NCBI GenBank assembly: GCA_025506515.1
Contig: CM046453.1
Location: forward strand, 2,527,001 to 2,591,000
Reading direction: 5' to 3'
DNA from: Flaveria trinervia
Taxonomy: Eukaryota > Streptophyta > Magnoliopsida > Asterales > Asteraceae
DNA: 64,000 nucleotides
Both the position numbers and the translations under genes were made by a program. Of the stretch, positions 22,511-33,830 are shown piece after piece; the stretch's first letter is position 1, and each line of letters begins with the position of its first letter. A model generated the notes under the pieces. It saw nothing but the letters and a program-made list of their open reading frames with translations, was not told where the DNA came from and did not search any database.

Positions 22511-24489
22511 TTGTGAACAGTTGTGATGTAAAGTTATCCCATACTCAAATAGCATCGTTCTACCATGTTGCAATTTCGATCAAACTTATTTGTAAACATA
22601 TATGTTGAACTTAAAATCAACAGTGGATTCAAAAAATTATTTCTGTAAAGTTAGTATTTTTCTAAATGCTCCAATTTTCGAGATGTGGATATAAAAATAT
22701 TCGGATCGATTAAGATACGCTCAAATAGGTCATATAATAAAAATACGATTTAATAATAAAAAAAATATTATCATCAGAATGTAAAACCATATAATGTTTC
22801 TTTGAAAATTTGAATTTAAAAAATCTTTAGCTCCACCTATTGTCTCTTTTGTTCAAATATTCAATCATGAATCGTCTTTGCCTTTGATTTTAAGTCTAAG
22901 ACTCTAAAGTATTAGGTACGGATATACTTTAGGTTTTATCATTATTGGGTATTTAGTGGGTATAAGGAGTGCGCTTTTTAATTTAATCATAACCTGGGCT
23001 TTACCGGAATTGAGTATTTAATTTGAGTGCACTTATTTAGTTATTTATTTAATTTACCAGCAAACTTTTTCAAAGTTGAGTTTATATATTTTTATATCTA
23101 ATAGAGTCAACGTCCACAAAACTATTGTTGTCACTCAAACAACTTATACATCTATTTATATATGCACAAGAAAATTCGTCGTATTCCGGTGATTCCAATG
23201 AATACATACTAGATCCGCCCCCTGCCTAAGATAGGTTCGGTCGATCGTATTTCAACACGTGGATAAATCATGTTAATTAGATAAAAACTAAGTCGACTTT
23301 GTTTAAAGGGTGAATACGACTTAGTTGTCTCTATTGGATGGAGATATTTTCTAGAATAACGTGATCAAATACAAATTTTAAAGGAAAATTTATGGTTAAA
23401 CGAACATTTTAAATATTTTTCTGTTAAATAATATGTCCCACTTGCGCATACATTTCGGCACAAGAATTACTGATAAAAGTTGTCATGACATAATTTGTTT
23501 GATAGGTCATCAGCCACGTAGAAAAGATACATAATAAGTAGGTATGCATGTATTATCCAACACATTTTTCTTTATGTTTCCCAAAGTATTATTGACCCCA
23601 GATGCTGTTTGACCTCAAAAGTAATAAATAAGAGGTTAATGATTTGTCTTTTTAATGTTGTTATACAAGACAGAATTTGGATATGATCCCTTGCATACAT
23701 TGCAAAAGATAGCATATACGATCGATCACTTTACAATCTCAAGAAGCATATTTAGCCATAAAAGGTCAATTATCTGAAGATTTATGTTTACAACTAGCTA
23801 ATTTTCTATTTATCCTTTTGATAATTACAATAAATTACTTGATTTTTATTTTCTATAAAGTAAAGTCGTACTTCTACTAAATGTAGTCATAACCCATATC
23901 ATTCGTTCGTAATTTTTTTATATTTAAGATTGTTTATGTTATTGAAATGAGTTGTTTTCAATAATAATCTAAATAAATCAAAGTTTATTAAATGTTCATT
24001 AAGAAACTAGAGTAGTATATTATCGGCACGGTAACAAATTTCGTTTCAAGATACTTATATAGTTATATTAATCAAAGATGTTATCAAATATGACTTTAAG
24101 GTGTGCGGATTTTATTAAGGTTATTAAAATATAAATTAAATATTTTATACACTAATAAATTAAATATAACTGCATCCTTAGATTAATAACAAACGAATTC
24201 AACACACTTAAAATTACTCTTACATATACACCTCAAATAAACTTAAAATTTTAACTTCTTAAACATGAACACCATTCGACACACATTAATATCAAAAGAA
24301 ACACAAATGCTATGAGTACCTGTCAATATATCATTAACCACTTTTTTAGTACATAATTAGTTTATTGAATGTCTATATATAGTTACAATAGGCATTTAAT
24401 GATTACATAATCAAATACTACTCTCATGATTAAAAATTCCCTATTATTAGGGTTTCTACTCCCTCATATTCTCATCACTAAGCTCTAAT
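22511..24489. other. spacer between units 1 and 2
   Basis: AT-rich, no gene seen. Part of it (23215-23400, words AGGTTCGGTCGATCGTATTT and AACATTTTAAATATTTTTCT) is a diverged copy of 32280-32460 in the array, so a dispersed repeat or extended unit homology is present. Confidence 0.45.
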
Positions 24490-24723
24490 TCATGCAGCCG
24501 GAGCATAATCATAATCTCCATCATCATCGTCATTCCCGTCATTCTCTAATGCCTTCGGAACATATTCACAGTCTATGTCTGATGCCGCGGACACGTAGTC
24601 ATAATCTCCGCCATCATCATCACAAAATCTTTGTAACCTAGACGATATCCGATAACTTCCATCATCGTCTACATTGCTCTTGATCAATGACCACCCTCCG
24701 ATTCTCTTTGTAATACAGGACAT
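24490..24723 (-). CDS. acidic DYDYAPAA-tail peptide, array unit 2
   Basis: 77 residues, start MSCITKRIGGWSLIK, closest to unit 1. The first module reads GDYDYVSAAS (39-48), the middle one CEYVPKAL (52-59), and the tail is the invariant DDDDGDYDYAPAA. The inner modules have drifted (YVSAA, YVPKA) while the tail has not. An upstream in-frame triplet equivalent to the unit 1 first ATG is TTG here, which supports starting at 24723. Function unknown. Confidence 0.75.
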   Translation of the reverse strand: MSCITKRIGGWSLIKSNVDDDGSYRISSRLQRFCDDDGGDYDYVSAASDIDCEYVPKALENDGNDDDDGDYDYAPAA

Positions 24724-24784
24724 TTTCTTCAAGATTTAGTTGTGATTTTTGGGCTTTTGGTTTTGAGTATGATGAAAAATATCG

Positions 24785-25035
24785 AGAAGCCGTATTTATG
24801 GGCTGGCTCAATATTCATGCACGAGCATAAGTGTGGAGGTATGAGTGAAGAATGTGTGTTGCATGGTAGCACACAAGTGTACACATGTCAAAATTGTACA
24901 AATAGTGTAGCTTTAAGTACTAGTGGTGAAGCATGGGTGGGGCACATAAGATGATGTAAAGTAATTAAAGCATAACAAGGAAAGGTCATAATCTATTATG
25001 TTGTCACATTAGACTTCTCTCTTCCACACAAAAAG
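24785..25035 (-). promoter_or_regulatory. conserved promoter block of unit 2
   Basis: TATA box at 24793-24799 (ATAAATA in gene orientation). The upstream words CTCATACCTCCACACTTATG, CTTGTGTGCTACCATG, TGACATGTGTAC and CTTATGTGCCCCAC correspond to those of the other units, with small changes. Confidence 0.65.
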
Positions 25036-26276
25036 TCATGAACATTTATGTCGTCAAAAGAAAATAGCCTTCAATAAAGTTAATAAAGTCAAAATAAAGT
25101 TAGTATGGATGTTAAGTACTTATAGAAGTATAATAAAAATAACTTAAAAAGATAATTACGATTTAAAAGTAATTTCTAATCATAATAAAGATGCTAGAAT
25201 AAAAGTTATATAAACAATAAATCCCCGCTAATATGTATTAGCTACTCGATCAAAGTGAGAGGAAATCAAAGCTAATGCTAGAGCGAAAAATAAATGAAGG
25301 TGTTGGTATAAGACAAGCATAAATCTTAAACACAAAAAGAAACAATCCATAAAAACTTAAATGGTCATACGAAAAGTCTATTGTGGAAAATAATGGCATT
25401 CACAGGGGCCACAGGACTATATATGGTGACGACGACTATGATTGCGATGACAAGACCTAATAACAACCTAAAAGTAGAAAATTAAATAACTAGTATCTAT
25501 ATATATATGCACACAAAGCATCGATGCGACATGATACAATAGAAAAGAAGAGAAAGAAAGTCGTTATATATGGTATGACGCGAAGATATGGATGACCAAA
25601 GAAGATTTGGCACCAATAGTGATGAGTAGAGATAGGAAGGGAGAGATATGAAGAAAGATATAAACCATATAAGCATGATATATATCTTTGACTCATAATT
25701 TTTAGTCAGTTAGAAAACGGACCGCGAATAAGGGACTCTAGTCTAAATACGATATTAAATATGCAATCTTGGGTGTCTTTATATACATGGTTAATAAATA
25801 TGTAATGTGAAGCGAACTCTAAAATTTGATCGAAGTAACACCGTATACATTTTGAAATGTAAGTCAATCTGAAGATGTTTCGTAAGTTAATGACACACCG
25901 CAGACTGACAGTTAAAAATTTACGCCATCGATGTTGTACTTATTTGGCTCGTTCTTCTATCAATTTCTCTCATGTATCTAGGAACTAACATGCCGTCGTA
26001 AATGTACTTGCGGTGGACCTTATATCTTTAGCTCTTAATTAATTATAGCAACATAAATACTACGATGATGCCCATCAATCTATCATCAACCATGAATAAC
26101 AACTTATATCTTTAGCTCTTAATTAATTATTTATGGTATATAGCAACAAGATATAGGCATTAAGAGATAACATAATCAAATACTCTCATAATAAAAAATT
26201 TCCTATTATTAGGTTTCTACCCACTCGTATTCTCATCACCAGGAAATAAGTCAATGTTAGTCTTCAAATCTTTAAT
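25036..26276. other. spacer between units 2 and 3
   Basis: No gene seen. A block at about 25230-25450 (words GAAGGTGTTGGTATAAGA and AAAGTCTATTGTGGAAAATAA) is shared with 27260-27540 and, in part, 29850-29990, at similar distance upstream of units 3 and 4. Its role is unknown. Confidence 0.45.
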
Positions 26277-26510
26277 TCATGCAGCTGGAGCATAATCATA
26301 ATCTCCATCATCATCATCATCCCCGTCATTCTCTGATGCCATCGGAGCATAGTCACAACCTCTGTCTGATGCCGCAGGCGCGTAGTCATAGTCTCCATCA
26401 TCATCGTCACCAAACTTTTGTAACCTAGACAATATCCGATAGCTTCCATCATCACCAGCATTGCTCTTGATCATTGACCACCCTCCAATTCTCTTTGTAA
26501 CAAGCGACAT
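26277..26510 (-). CDS. acidic DYDYAPAA-tail peptide, array unit 3 (three complete modules)
   Basis: 77 residues starting MSLVTKRIGGWSMIK. This copy has the cleanest module series: DYDYAPAAS (40-48), CDYAPMAS (52-59) and DYDYAPAA (70-77), separated by acidic linkers (DRG, ENDGDDDDDG). The spacing suggests a multi-copy peptide precursor or a multivalent binding peptide. The upstream ATG of unit 1 is ACG here, so 26510 is the only reasonable start. No signal peptide or intron seen. Confidence 0.78.
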   Translation of the reverse strand: MSLVTKRIGGWSMIKSNAGDDGSYRILSRLQKFGDDDDGDYDYAPAASDRGCDYAPMASENDGDDDDDGDYDYAPAA

Positions 26511-26579
26511 TTTCTTCGTGATTTAGCTTTAGTTATTAATTGGCCTTTGTTTTGAGTATGATCGAAAGAAACTGATGAG

Positions 26580-26840
26580 AAGTCATATTTATGGGCAGCC
26601 TCACGATTCATGCACAAGAATAAGTGTGGAGTTATGAGTGAAGAGTGTGTCTTGTATGGTAGCACACATGTTTACATGTATACAATTAGTGTAGCTGTAA
26701 GTACTAGTAGTGCAGCATGTGGGTCACATAAGCTGATGCTGATCGATGTATAGTAAAGCACATATGGAAAGGTCATATTCTATTTATTTTGTCACAACTC
26801 ACAATGCATTGGACCTGTCTCTTCCACACAAAAAGATTGT
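26580..26840 (-). promoter_or_regulatory. conserved promoter block of unit 3
   Basis: TATA box at 26586-26592. The shared upstream words include ACTCCACACTTATTCTTG, ATGTGTGCTACCATACAAG, CTTATGTGACCCAC and ATGACCTTTCC in the standard order. Confidence 0.65.
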
Positions 26841-29136
26841 GAACAGTTATGTTCTTAAATTAACTAAACCAAACTTCAAAGATTATATAATGAAATGAAA
26901 GTTAGTGATACACATATTAAGTTTTTGAGAAAGTGTAATATATATAATTTATATTGCCTTTTTACACTAATTGTTAAGAGTTTTTGAAGGCAAAAATGTT
27001 GTTATTTTAATTATAAATTTGGTTACATTAATTATACATAGATGTCAATTATGTAATTACATTTACTAACCTTTAAACCAACGTACGTCTCCGATGATTT
27101 TTAAATGACCATATATAACTTTTTCATAGTTGATATTTTTTTAAAAACTTACATTGTAAAAACAAATATAAACCAAATATAGTTGATATTTGAGCACCCT
27201 TTTTGTAATCTATTTTCATAATATAGATTTTACAATAAACCAAATATAAATAATATGTTGGAGCTAATATTTATATTTTTCCTCACACTCAAAGGGAGAG
27301 AAAATTAGTGTTAAGGCTACATCGGGAAATAACGAAGGTGTTGATATAAGAGGAGAATATATGTTAAACGAAAAAAAAATCCATAAAAGCTTAAACACAA
27401 TGGTATGAAAACTTTATGATGGCAAACAATGACAACCACAAAACACGTAACAATATATCCATGGTTACAAGAGCTACGACTGCAATGACACGATTACAAA
27501 TGAGGTGGCATGACAACGCTGGGAATATAAATTAGAAAGCTAATCTCTACGCGAGAACTCTAAAAAAATAATATAAGACACATTTAATATCACACAAGCC
27601 ACATACTATTTTCATTTTTTAATATTAAAACGTTCATAATATATTTATACGACATTGATTTTAAAAAAGAATTCACCATAAAATTGAGTATTTTAAATCT
27701 TTCAAACACGTACCATATTGGTATGTTTTTTTAAAAACTTGCCCCCCTCCCGTTATTTATATATGTGTATATTAGTCATTACACATGTGTAAATCCGGTA
27801 TACACACATGTAAAACGAAGTTCGTAAAAAAAGTTTTTTTACTTATATCTTGTTTAATTTTTACGAAAGAGATAAACGAGGGAAATACTTTTCTTTTCTT
27901 ATTTTTATGTTATTTTTATTTAATAACTTTTTTATTATGTTTTTATTATTTATCAATTTGCCATTAAAAACTTATATCTCAACTTATTTCCTATATAAGG
28001 TTTTGATAAAAAAATCACAGTTAAACCCTCCTCTATGTATATGGCTTAATTGTAACATACTATATGCATACACACTACACATAGCCATACACATACATAT
28101 ATATACCACATAATTAGCCTTTTGATTATAAAAATAATATGGATCTAAGATGTTGTTTGACCTCAAAAGTCAAAAGAAAGTTAGTGGGCTATTTGTTTAT
28201 TTGATACGGTTATAAAAGACAGAATCTTGATCCCTTGTAGGCCATTGCAAAAGTGAGAGTATATATGATCACTTTACAATAACAATCTCAGGGAAGCATA
28301 TTTAGCCATAAATGATCAATGCTCTTAAACTATTCTGTCGGACGAATATTATAAGAGGGTGTTACTTGAAATTGCTTTATAAATACTAATCATCTGCTTG
28401 TTAAGTTTTAATGATGTAACTAAAATTGTTTTGTTTAGAGTATGTTATTAAGAATCACTTATAAGTTGTTTTCAGTAATCATAAATTTAAATTGAAGTTA
28501 ATTAATCACGATTGCTTATTTGATAAATACGTGTAATCATTTTCTTAAATAATAAATCCCAAGCAATCACTTGATCATATCGAAAGCAACCTTAACTTTT
28601 TCTAAAAGTGATAGAGAACAGATACCAGTATTTTAATTCTTGTCTTTTCCCAAATAGAGAAAGCATGATGACATGTTGTATTATTATTTTATTTGCCGGA
28701 CATTTAGTTGATAGTATTTAAATATTTACACTGAAGCGTTTTTTGGCCTCAAGGTATTCAGGTGTGTAAAATGACGTTCATTTCTAAAAGATGAGGGGTT
28801 CGATTCTCGTGGTGAATAATAGTGTAGTATAGAATTAGAATACTATCTTGTTTAAAGTAAATTGAATGTTAACATGCATATTATTGTAAGTGCAACATAA
28901 ATACTAAATGAGTACCCCTTCCTTTAAGCGCATATGCTCGTCATTTGACTCTAAATATAACGTACATTTGCGTATCATCTATTGTAGTTTTTCTAGTAGT
29001 GAGTTGTATAAATGTTAGTACAATAGGTATTCAGCTACTAACTAAAAAAATACTCATAACTAAAATCTCCATGTCATTAAAGTTTATCTCTCGTATCACT
29101 AAAAAATACGCAGTCGATGTTATTGTTAATCTTTAT
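26841..29136. other. spacer between units 3 and 4
   Basis: No gene seen. Contains the upstream block shared with units 2 and 4 (27260-27540) and otherwise AT-rich sequence. Open frames at 27785-28166 are low-complexity and have no support. Confidence 0.45.
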
Positions 29137-29370
29137 TCATGCAGCCGGAGCATAATCATAATCTCCATCATCATCATCATCCCGATCTTTCTCCGGTGTC
29201 ATAGGAGCATAGCCACAATCTCCTTCTGATGCTGCTGGAGCATAGTCATAATCTCCGTCATCATCATCACCATCTCCTCGTAACCTAGTTGACAACAAAT
29301 AACCTTCACCATCATCTACATTGTTCTTGATCACTGACCACCATCCAATTGTCTTGCTAACATGAAACAT
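29137..29370 (-). CDS. acidic DYDYAPAA-tail peptide, array unit 4 (intermediate form)
   Basis: 77 residues. The N-terminus MFHVSKTIGWWSVIK blends the two subfamilies: SKTI and WW as in units 5-12, but the long body of units 1-3. Modules: DYDYAPAAS (40-48), CGYAPMTP (52-59), DYDYAPAA (70-77), each preceded by an acidic run. The upstream triplet matching the unit 1 first ATG is GTG, so the start is 29370. It shows how the long and short forms are related. Confidence 0.77.
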   Translation of the reverse strand: MFHVSKTIGWWSVIKNNVDDGEGYLLSTRLRGDGDDDDGDYDYAPAASEGDCGYAPMTPEKDRDDDDDGDYDYAPAA

Positions 29371-29439
29371 TTTTGTCACGATTTGACTGTGATGATAAGG
29401 GTTTTGGTTTCACGTTTGATCAAAAGAAACTGATGAGAA

Positions 29440-29690
29440 GCCATATTTATGGGCAAGAGAATTGAAGCATGCTTACGTTTGTCCACAAGCATAAGTGTGG
29501 AGTTATGAGTAAAGGGTGTGCCTTATATGTTAGCACACAAGTATAGCTCCAAGTAGTAGTACTAAAGCATGTGTGGGTCACATAAGTTGGTGTAAAGTAA
29601 AGCAGCATATATAAGGAAAGGTCAAATTCTATTTTTGTGACAAGCTAGTTTATTTGACCTGTCTCTTAAAAAGAAAAAAAGATGTGAACA
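29440..29690 (-). promoter_or_regulatory. conserved promoter block of unit 4
   Basis: TATA box at 29444-29450. Upstream, TGTGTGCTAACATATAAGG, CTTATGTGACCCACAC and TTTGACCTTTCC follow the family order. The ACATGTGTAC word present elsewhere is missing here. Confidence 0.6.
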
Positions 29691-31459
29691 GGAGTGTTGT
29701 CAAACTAACATGAGATGAGTTGATCGAAGTAATAAAACTGTATAAACCTAGGTAGTATGTATATGTTTAATTACATGCATGATGATCATTGAAAATGTTG
29801 CTATACCAAGAATATTACAATCTCGCGATATAAAACAAAAATAAAAAAAATTGATGAGCAGTCTATGGTGGAAAATGATAACGACCGCAAGAGAGATGAC
29901 CGGGGCTATTGTGGTAGTAGCTACAATTGCATTGACATATATAGCTACAATTGTGGCTGCATAACAATGACGGAAAAAAGATAAGTGAATCAATAAATCT
30001 TGTTATTCTATATATACATAGGTTGTGTTTCGAAGAGGAAGATGAAGAGAAAGAAAGTTGCGACACAACACAAGTCGCCAACTATAAAATAAGCGAGTAT
30101 CTATAGAAAAATTTATCAATGAAAGTGGTGTGTCACTAGAATGTGTTATTGATACTACATAATACATCTAGCCTTGGGTAAGACTCCCAACAAATCAACA
30201 CTGTGTATTATTGACGGATTATTAATGGAGTTTTCAGTGATTTTATATTAACAAATCTTTGAAAGCGGTACTAGACTGTTCACTAACTGATTAACAATGG
30301 AATTTTTCTGATGAAATACTAACAGATCTTTAAAATTCATACACAACTGTTTCACCGACCAATTCATCACATATTCACATTTAACTTCCGCGATCACTGA
30401 CTCCATTGTGTGTGTGTGTATGTTGCGATTCATATAAGAAGAAATATCACGAGGCTTATACATTTAACACGATAGAATCCAGCGTTATAAATTCTTCTTT
30501 TGAAACTAAGCAGGAATCTTTCCTGAAATAGGGAACAAGGGCATTAAGTAGGTCACCATGGGATAAAAATAAATCTTTTAACCCTTCGGTCCTTTGGGAT
30601 TTTGATTAAATTCTTAGTAATATGTCTGAAATTGCCAATAAAAATAAATAGAAGCATGCGACTTTGTTCATCCGGAAAGACTTTGTTTCGTAAGCAGATG
30701 CCTATTATGGTCAGACGCCCATGTTTTTTTTCTTTTGTTTTGCTACGTGACTTCTCCAGATTAATCTAAAATATGTGCGTATAAGTTCTTGTTTGACTAG
30801 AATAGAGGCGGATGCGTCATTGTTAGAAGGTATATTTTTAAGAAATCAATAAAGTCCAGGAATATCGATGTATATTACCGGTAAAAATGACATTTTAAGA
30901 ATTATTTGACAGATCTAGGTATAACATTATTATGATATTTTTATGATCTGTTTGAGGTAATATATTATTCGCCATAAAAGGTATATAAAGCGGTCATCAT
31001 TTATGTACAACATATAGTTCTAACTTCTAAATCAAGCAGAAAACACACAGCTGAACACCCAGGCTATACGCATGTTATGGTGCTAAAGAAAACATAATTA
31101 GGTGTATATGAGGGGTGGTATTGCCTACTGTTAATTTGTTTAAATCATGTCCATCATATCATTATGAAGAAAAAAGGATTGCATACATGCTAATTAGACA
31201 TTATAGAACTCATGCTATACTCTATTGCCCTTGATAAGAGCAAATAAAAACAACAATATTCAAACCAAAACGAATTACTCTAAACATCAATTCTCCAGTA
31301 TTTCAAAACATACTCTAATTAAACAAACATTAAAGTTCTATAATTATTTTTTTTAACTAATTTTAATCCTCTCTCACAATAAGACACAACTACGGTGTTA
31401 GCTAGTCAATGCATCCTCAAAGTTAGAGTTGATGTTACTCAATCGCTAAACTGTTAGAT
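29691..31459. other. spacer between units 4 and 5
   Basis: No gene seen. 29850-29990 shares the upstream block of units 2 and 3; a hydrophobic open frame across it (29748-29993) is not preserved in the other copies. The remainder is AT-rich. Confidence 0.45.
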
Positions 31460-31600
31460 TTAGGCTGCTGGAGCATAATCATAATCTCCATCATCGTCAT
31501 CACCGTCTCCCTCGAAGCTAGCCAACATTGGAGCATAACAGTCTCCATTTGCATGCCCCCTGCACCAGCATGATCCAATTGTCGTGCTAACCTGAGCCAT
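31460..31600 (-). CDS. acidic DYDYAPAA-tail peptide, array unit 5 (shortest copy)
   Basis: 46 residues. MAQVSTTIGSCWCRGHANGD leads straight into CYAPMLAS, then FEGDGDDDDGDYDYAPAA. The acidic hinge between HANG and the central module has been lost, and the stop is TAA instead of TGA. An in-frame ATG at 31648 would add 16 residues. I prefer MAQV at 31600 because all short copies begin there and the extra stretch is a stray duplicate of the CRGH coding segment. Two cysteines flank the tryptophan (CWC). Confidence 0.75.
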   Translation of the reverse strand: MAQVSTTIGSCWCRGHANGDCYAPMLASFEGDGDDDDGDYDYAPAA

Positions 31601-31724
31601 TTCTTGGAGATATGAAAATGAGCTTATGATGAGCCCCTGCACCACCATGATCTAACTGTCTCGATGAGCTTAATTATGATGAGAATTAGAGTTTTGGTTG
31701 TGTATGAAAATGAGAAACATAGAA

Positions 31725-32010
31725 CCCATATTTATACGTAAGAAAAGTACTGGATTCTTTGAGAACACACTGGTCTATATGTCCATGAGCATAAGTGTGG
31801 AGGTATAAGTAAAGGGTGTGTCTTATATGGTAGCACACGAGTGTACACGTGTCTGCAGTGTACAATCATTGTAGCTGTAAGTACTAGTACTAAAGCATGG
31901 GCTGGTCACAAAAGTTGCTGAGACTAAAGCAGCAAAAAGAAGGTCATGTTCTTTTTATTTTGTCTCACATGTATAGCATTGGTCCTATTGAACCTGTCTC
32001 TTCCACACGA
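31725..32010 (-). promoter_or_regulatory. conserved promoter block of unit 5
   Basis: TATA box at 31729-31735. Upstream are CCACACTTATGCTCATGG, a G-box-like GACACGTGTACACTCGTG, GTGTGCTACCATATAAGACA and a variant CTTTTGTGACCAGC. This copy has a true CACGTG core where most have CATGTG. Confidence 0.65.
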
Positions 32011-33331
32011 TTACCTCGATTTTTTCCCTCTAAAATGTCTTTTTAATTAACCTATTCTTAGAAACGTTTCCATTAATTTTATAAAGGGTCATCCGAACAT
32101 TAAATAGAATCGTTCGTACTTAAATAGGGTCGTTTGAACATGAATATTAGGGTCGTTTGAATAAAAATAGGGTTGTTCGAACTTTAAATAGGATTTTTCG
32201 ATCGAACTTATTTGTAAACAGGTTCGGTCGTATTTAATATAGGTTTGGTCAAACTTAATATATGTTGTGCAGGTGAATTTTAAGTAGGTTCGATCAACCG
32301 TATTTGTACATGTGGAGAAATCATGTTCGTTAAATGAAATTTTGGGCGGCTCTATGTAATGGTTGGAGACAATTATGATAGACGGGGATATTTTTAAGAT
32401 AACCTGGTTAAAGGAGAAAAAATCTTGATCAAAGAAACATTTTAAAAATTTTCTATTATTTTTACAAGTTGTATGATCAAACTAAACTTGGAGCTAGCAG
32501 ATATACATCATTTTTTTAATAGATTTGTATTAGCTTCTTATACATCATGCATGTATGTTGGGATGGCGATACAGCCTCTTCATAAACTCATGTCTCATTA
32601 GTCACGCATATGTTATACCCATCACGGTATCACCCATGCATGTTGGATTCGGAGGATACATGGGTTCGAGTACCACTAGGAAAATATGACCATTTTGTGA
32701 TCACCAGTTTCTGTGGTCACAAGCCTCGTGGCTACTTTACTTTGAGACCCAAATATTGTTGTAACGGATTTCGCTACAAGATTTTACATCGCAATATTAC
32801 AAACCAGTTTGTGACAGAATTTTTTTTCAACCAATTTTGTAACCAAACCGTTAGCGATCTTAATTTCAGTCATGGATGTGGTTGCTATTTTTGTGACATA
32901 TATTTGCACAAACGTTATTGACCATTAATTTTATTGTTGATGTGGTCGCTATGTATGCGACAGTTTTAACGGCTGCATTACCTTTTATCTTAGTTTTTCT
33001 AATTTTCAAAATTAGTGACTATTTTGCGAGTCATTTGTTTTAGTCGCTAGTTTTGAAACCAATATTATTTTGTCCGTTAATTTTGCGACTGAATTTGTTT
33101 CTATCGCCAATGTTGTGTACGTCATATACAGTTGCATTTGACATGCATACATGCACTCATTCATAACATGATTATATAATGCCCATCTTTTATCATTATC
33201 AAAAAAATTGCATACATGCTAAATTAGACATCACATAGGACTCATTAATATTCCATAACATAGCCTAAAAGATTGAATTATCTTTACTAATTAATTGGAT
33301 CCTCTTTCACTATAATAACAACATAATAAAT
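32011..33331. other. spacer between units 5 and 6
   Basis: Contains imperfect 15-20 base repeats of AAATAGGGTCGTTTGAAC (32090-32200) and a CACTA-like remnant listed separately. No gene seen. Confidence 0.45.
32674..33120. mobile_element. CACTA-like remnant
   Basis: Begins CACTAGGAAAATATGACC and carries repeated GCGAC/GTCGC words (TCGCTATGTATGCGAC and similar) typical of subterminal CACTA repeats. Related sequence recurs at 39.2-39.5 kb and 59.0-59.7 kb. The right end is not clear. Confidence 0.35.
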
Positions 33332-33499
33332 TCATGCAGCTGGAGCATAATCATAATCTCCATCATGGTCATCACCGTCTCCCTCGAAGCTAGTCAAGAT
33401 TGGTGCATAGTTGTAACCAAGATCATCACCATCATCGTCTCCGTTTGCATGGTTCCTAAACCACCATGATCCGGTAATTGTCTTGCTAACCTGAGCCAT
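33332..33499 (-). CDS. acidic DYDYAPAA-tail peptide, array unit 6
   Basis: 55 residues, MAQVSKTITGSWWFRNHANG, then the hinge DDDGDDLG, central module YNYAPILTS, and FEGDGDDHDGDYDYAPAA. The usual WWCRGH is WWFRNH here, so the otherwise common cysteine is absent. A histidine interrupts the final acidic run without touching the tail. A longer out-of-frame reading starting MASRFLIFIL at 33576 overlaps the TATA box and is not used. Confidence 0.77.
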   Translation of the reverse strand: MAQVSKTITGSWWFRNHANGDDDGDDLGYNYAPILTSFEGDGDDHDGDYDYAPAA

Positions 33500-33569
33500 T
33501 TGTTGAAGATGGGCTTATTATGAAATTGAGAGTACGTTGTGGTTTTGAGTATGAAAATGAGAAACCTAG

Positions 33570-33830
33570 AAGCCATATTTATGGGTAATTAGAAAAGTAC
33601 CAGATTTCTTGATAACACAGATATAAATCCATAAGCATAAGTGTGAAGTTATATGTAAAGGATGTGTCCTATATGGTAGCACACGAGTGTACACATGTTT
33701 GTCGTGTGCAACAACGTAAGTGTTATTGCTAAAGCATGTGGGTCACCTAGGCTGCTCTAAAAAAGCAGCATATGGAAAGGTCAAGTTCTGTCTATTTTGT
33801 CTCAAATGCATTCCACTTGTCTCTTACACA
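33570..33830 (-). promoter_or_regulatory. conserved promoter block of unit 6
   Basis: TATA box at 33576-33582. Upstream words ATAACTTCACACTTATGC, ACATGTGTACACTCGTG, GTGTGCTACCATATAGGACA and CCTAGGTGACCCAC are in family order. Confidence 0.65.

Noticed and set aside
29748..29993. hydrophobic 81-codon minus frame
   Set aside because: The sequence block is shared with two other spacers, but the open frame is not preserved there.
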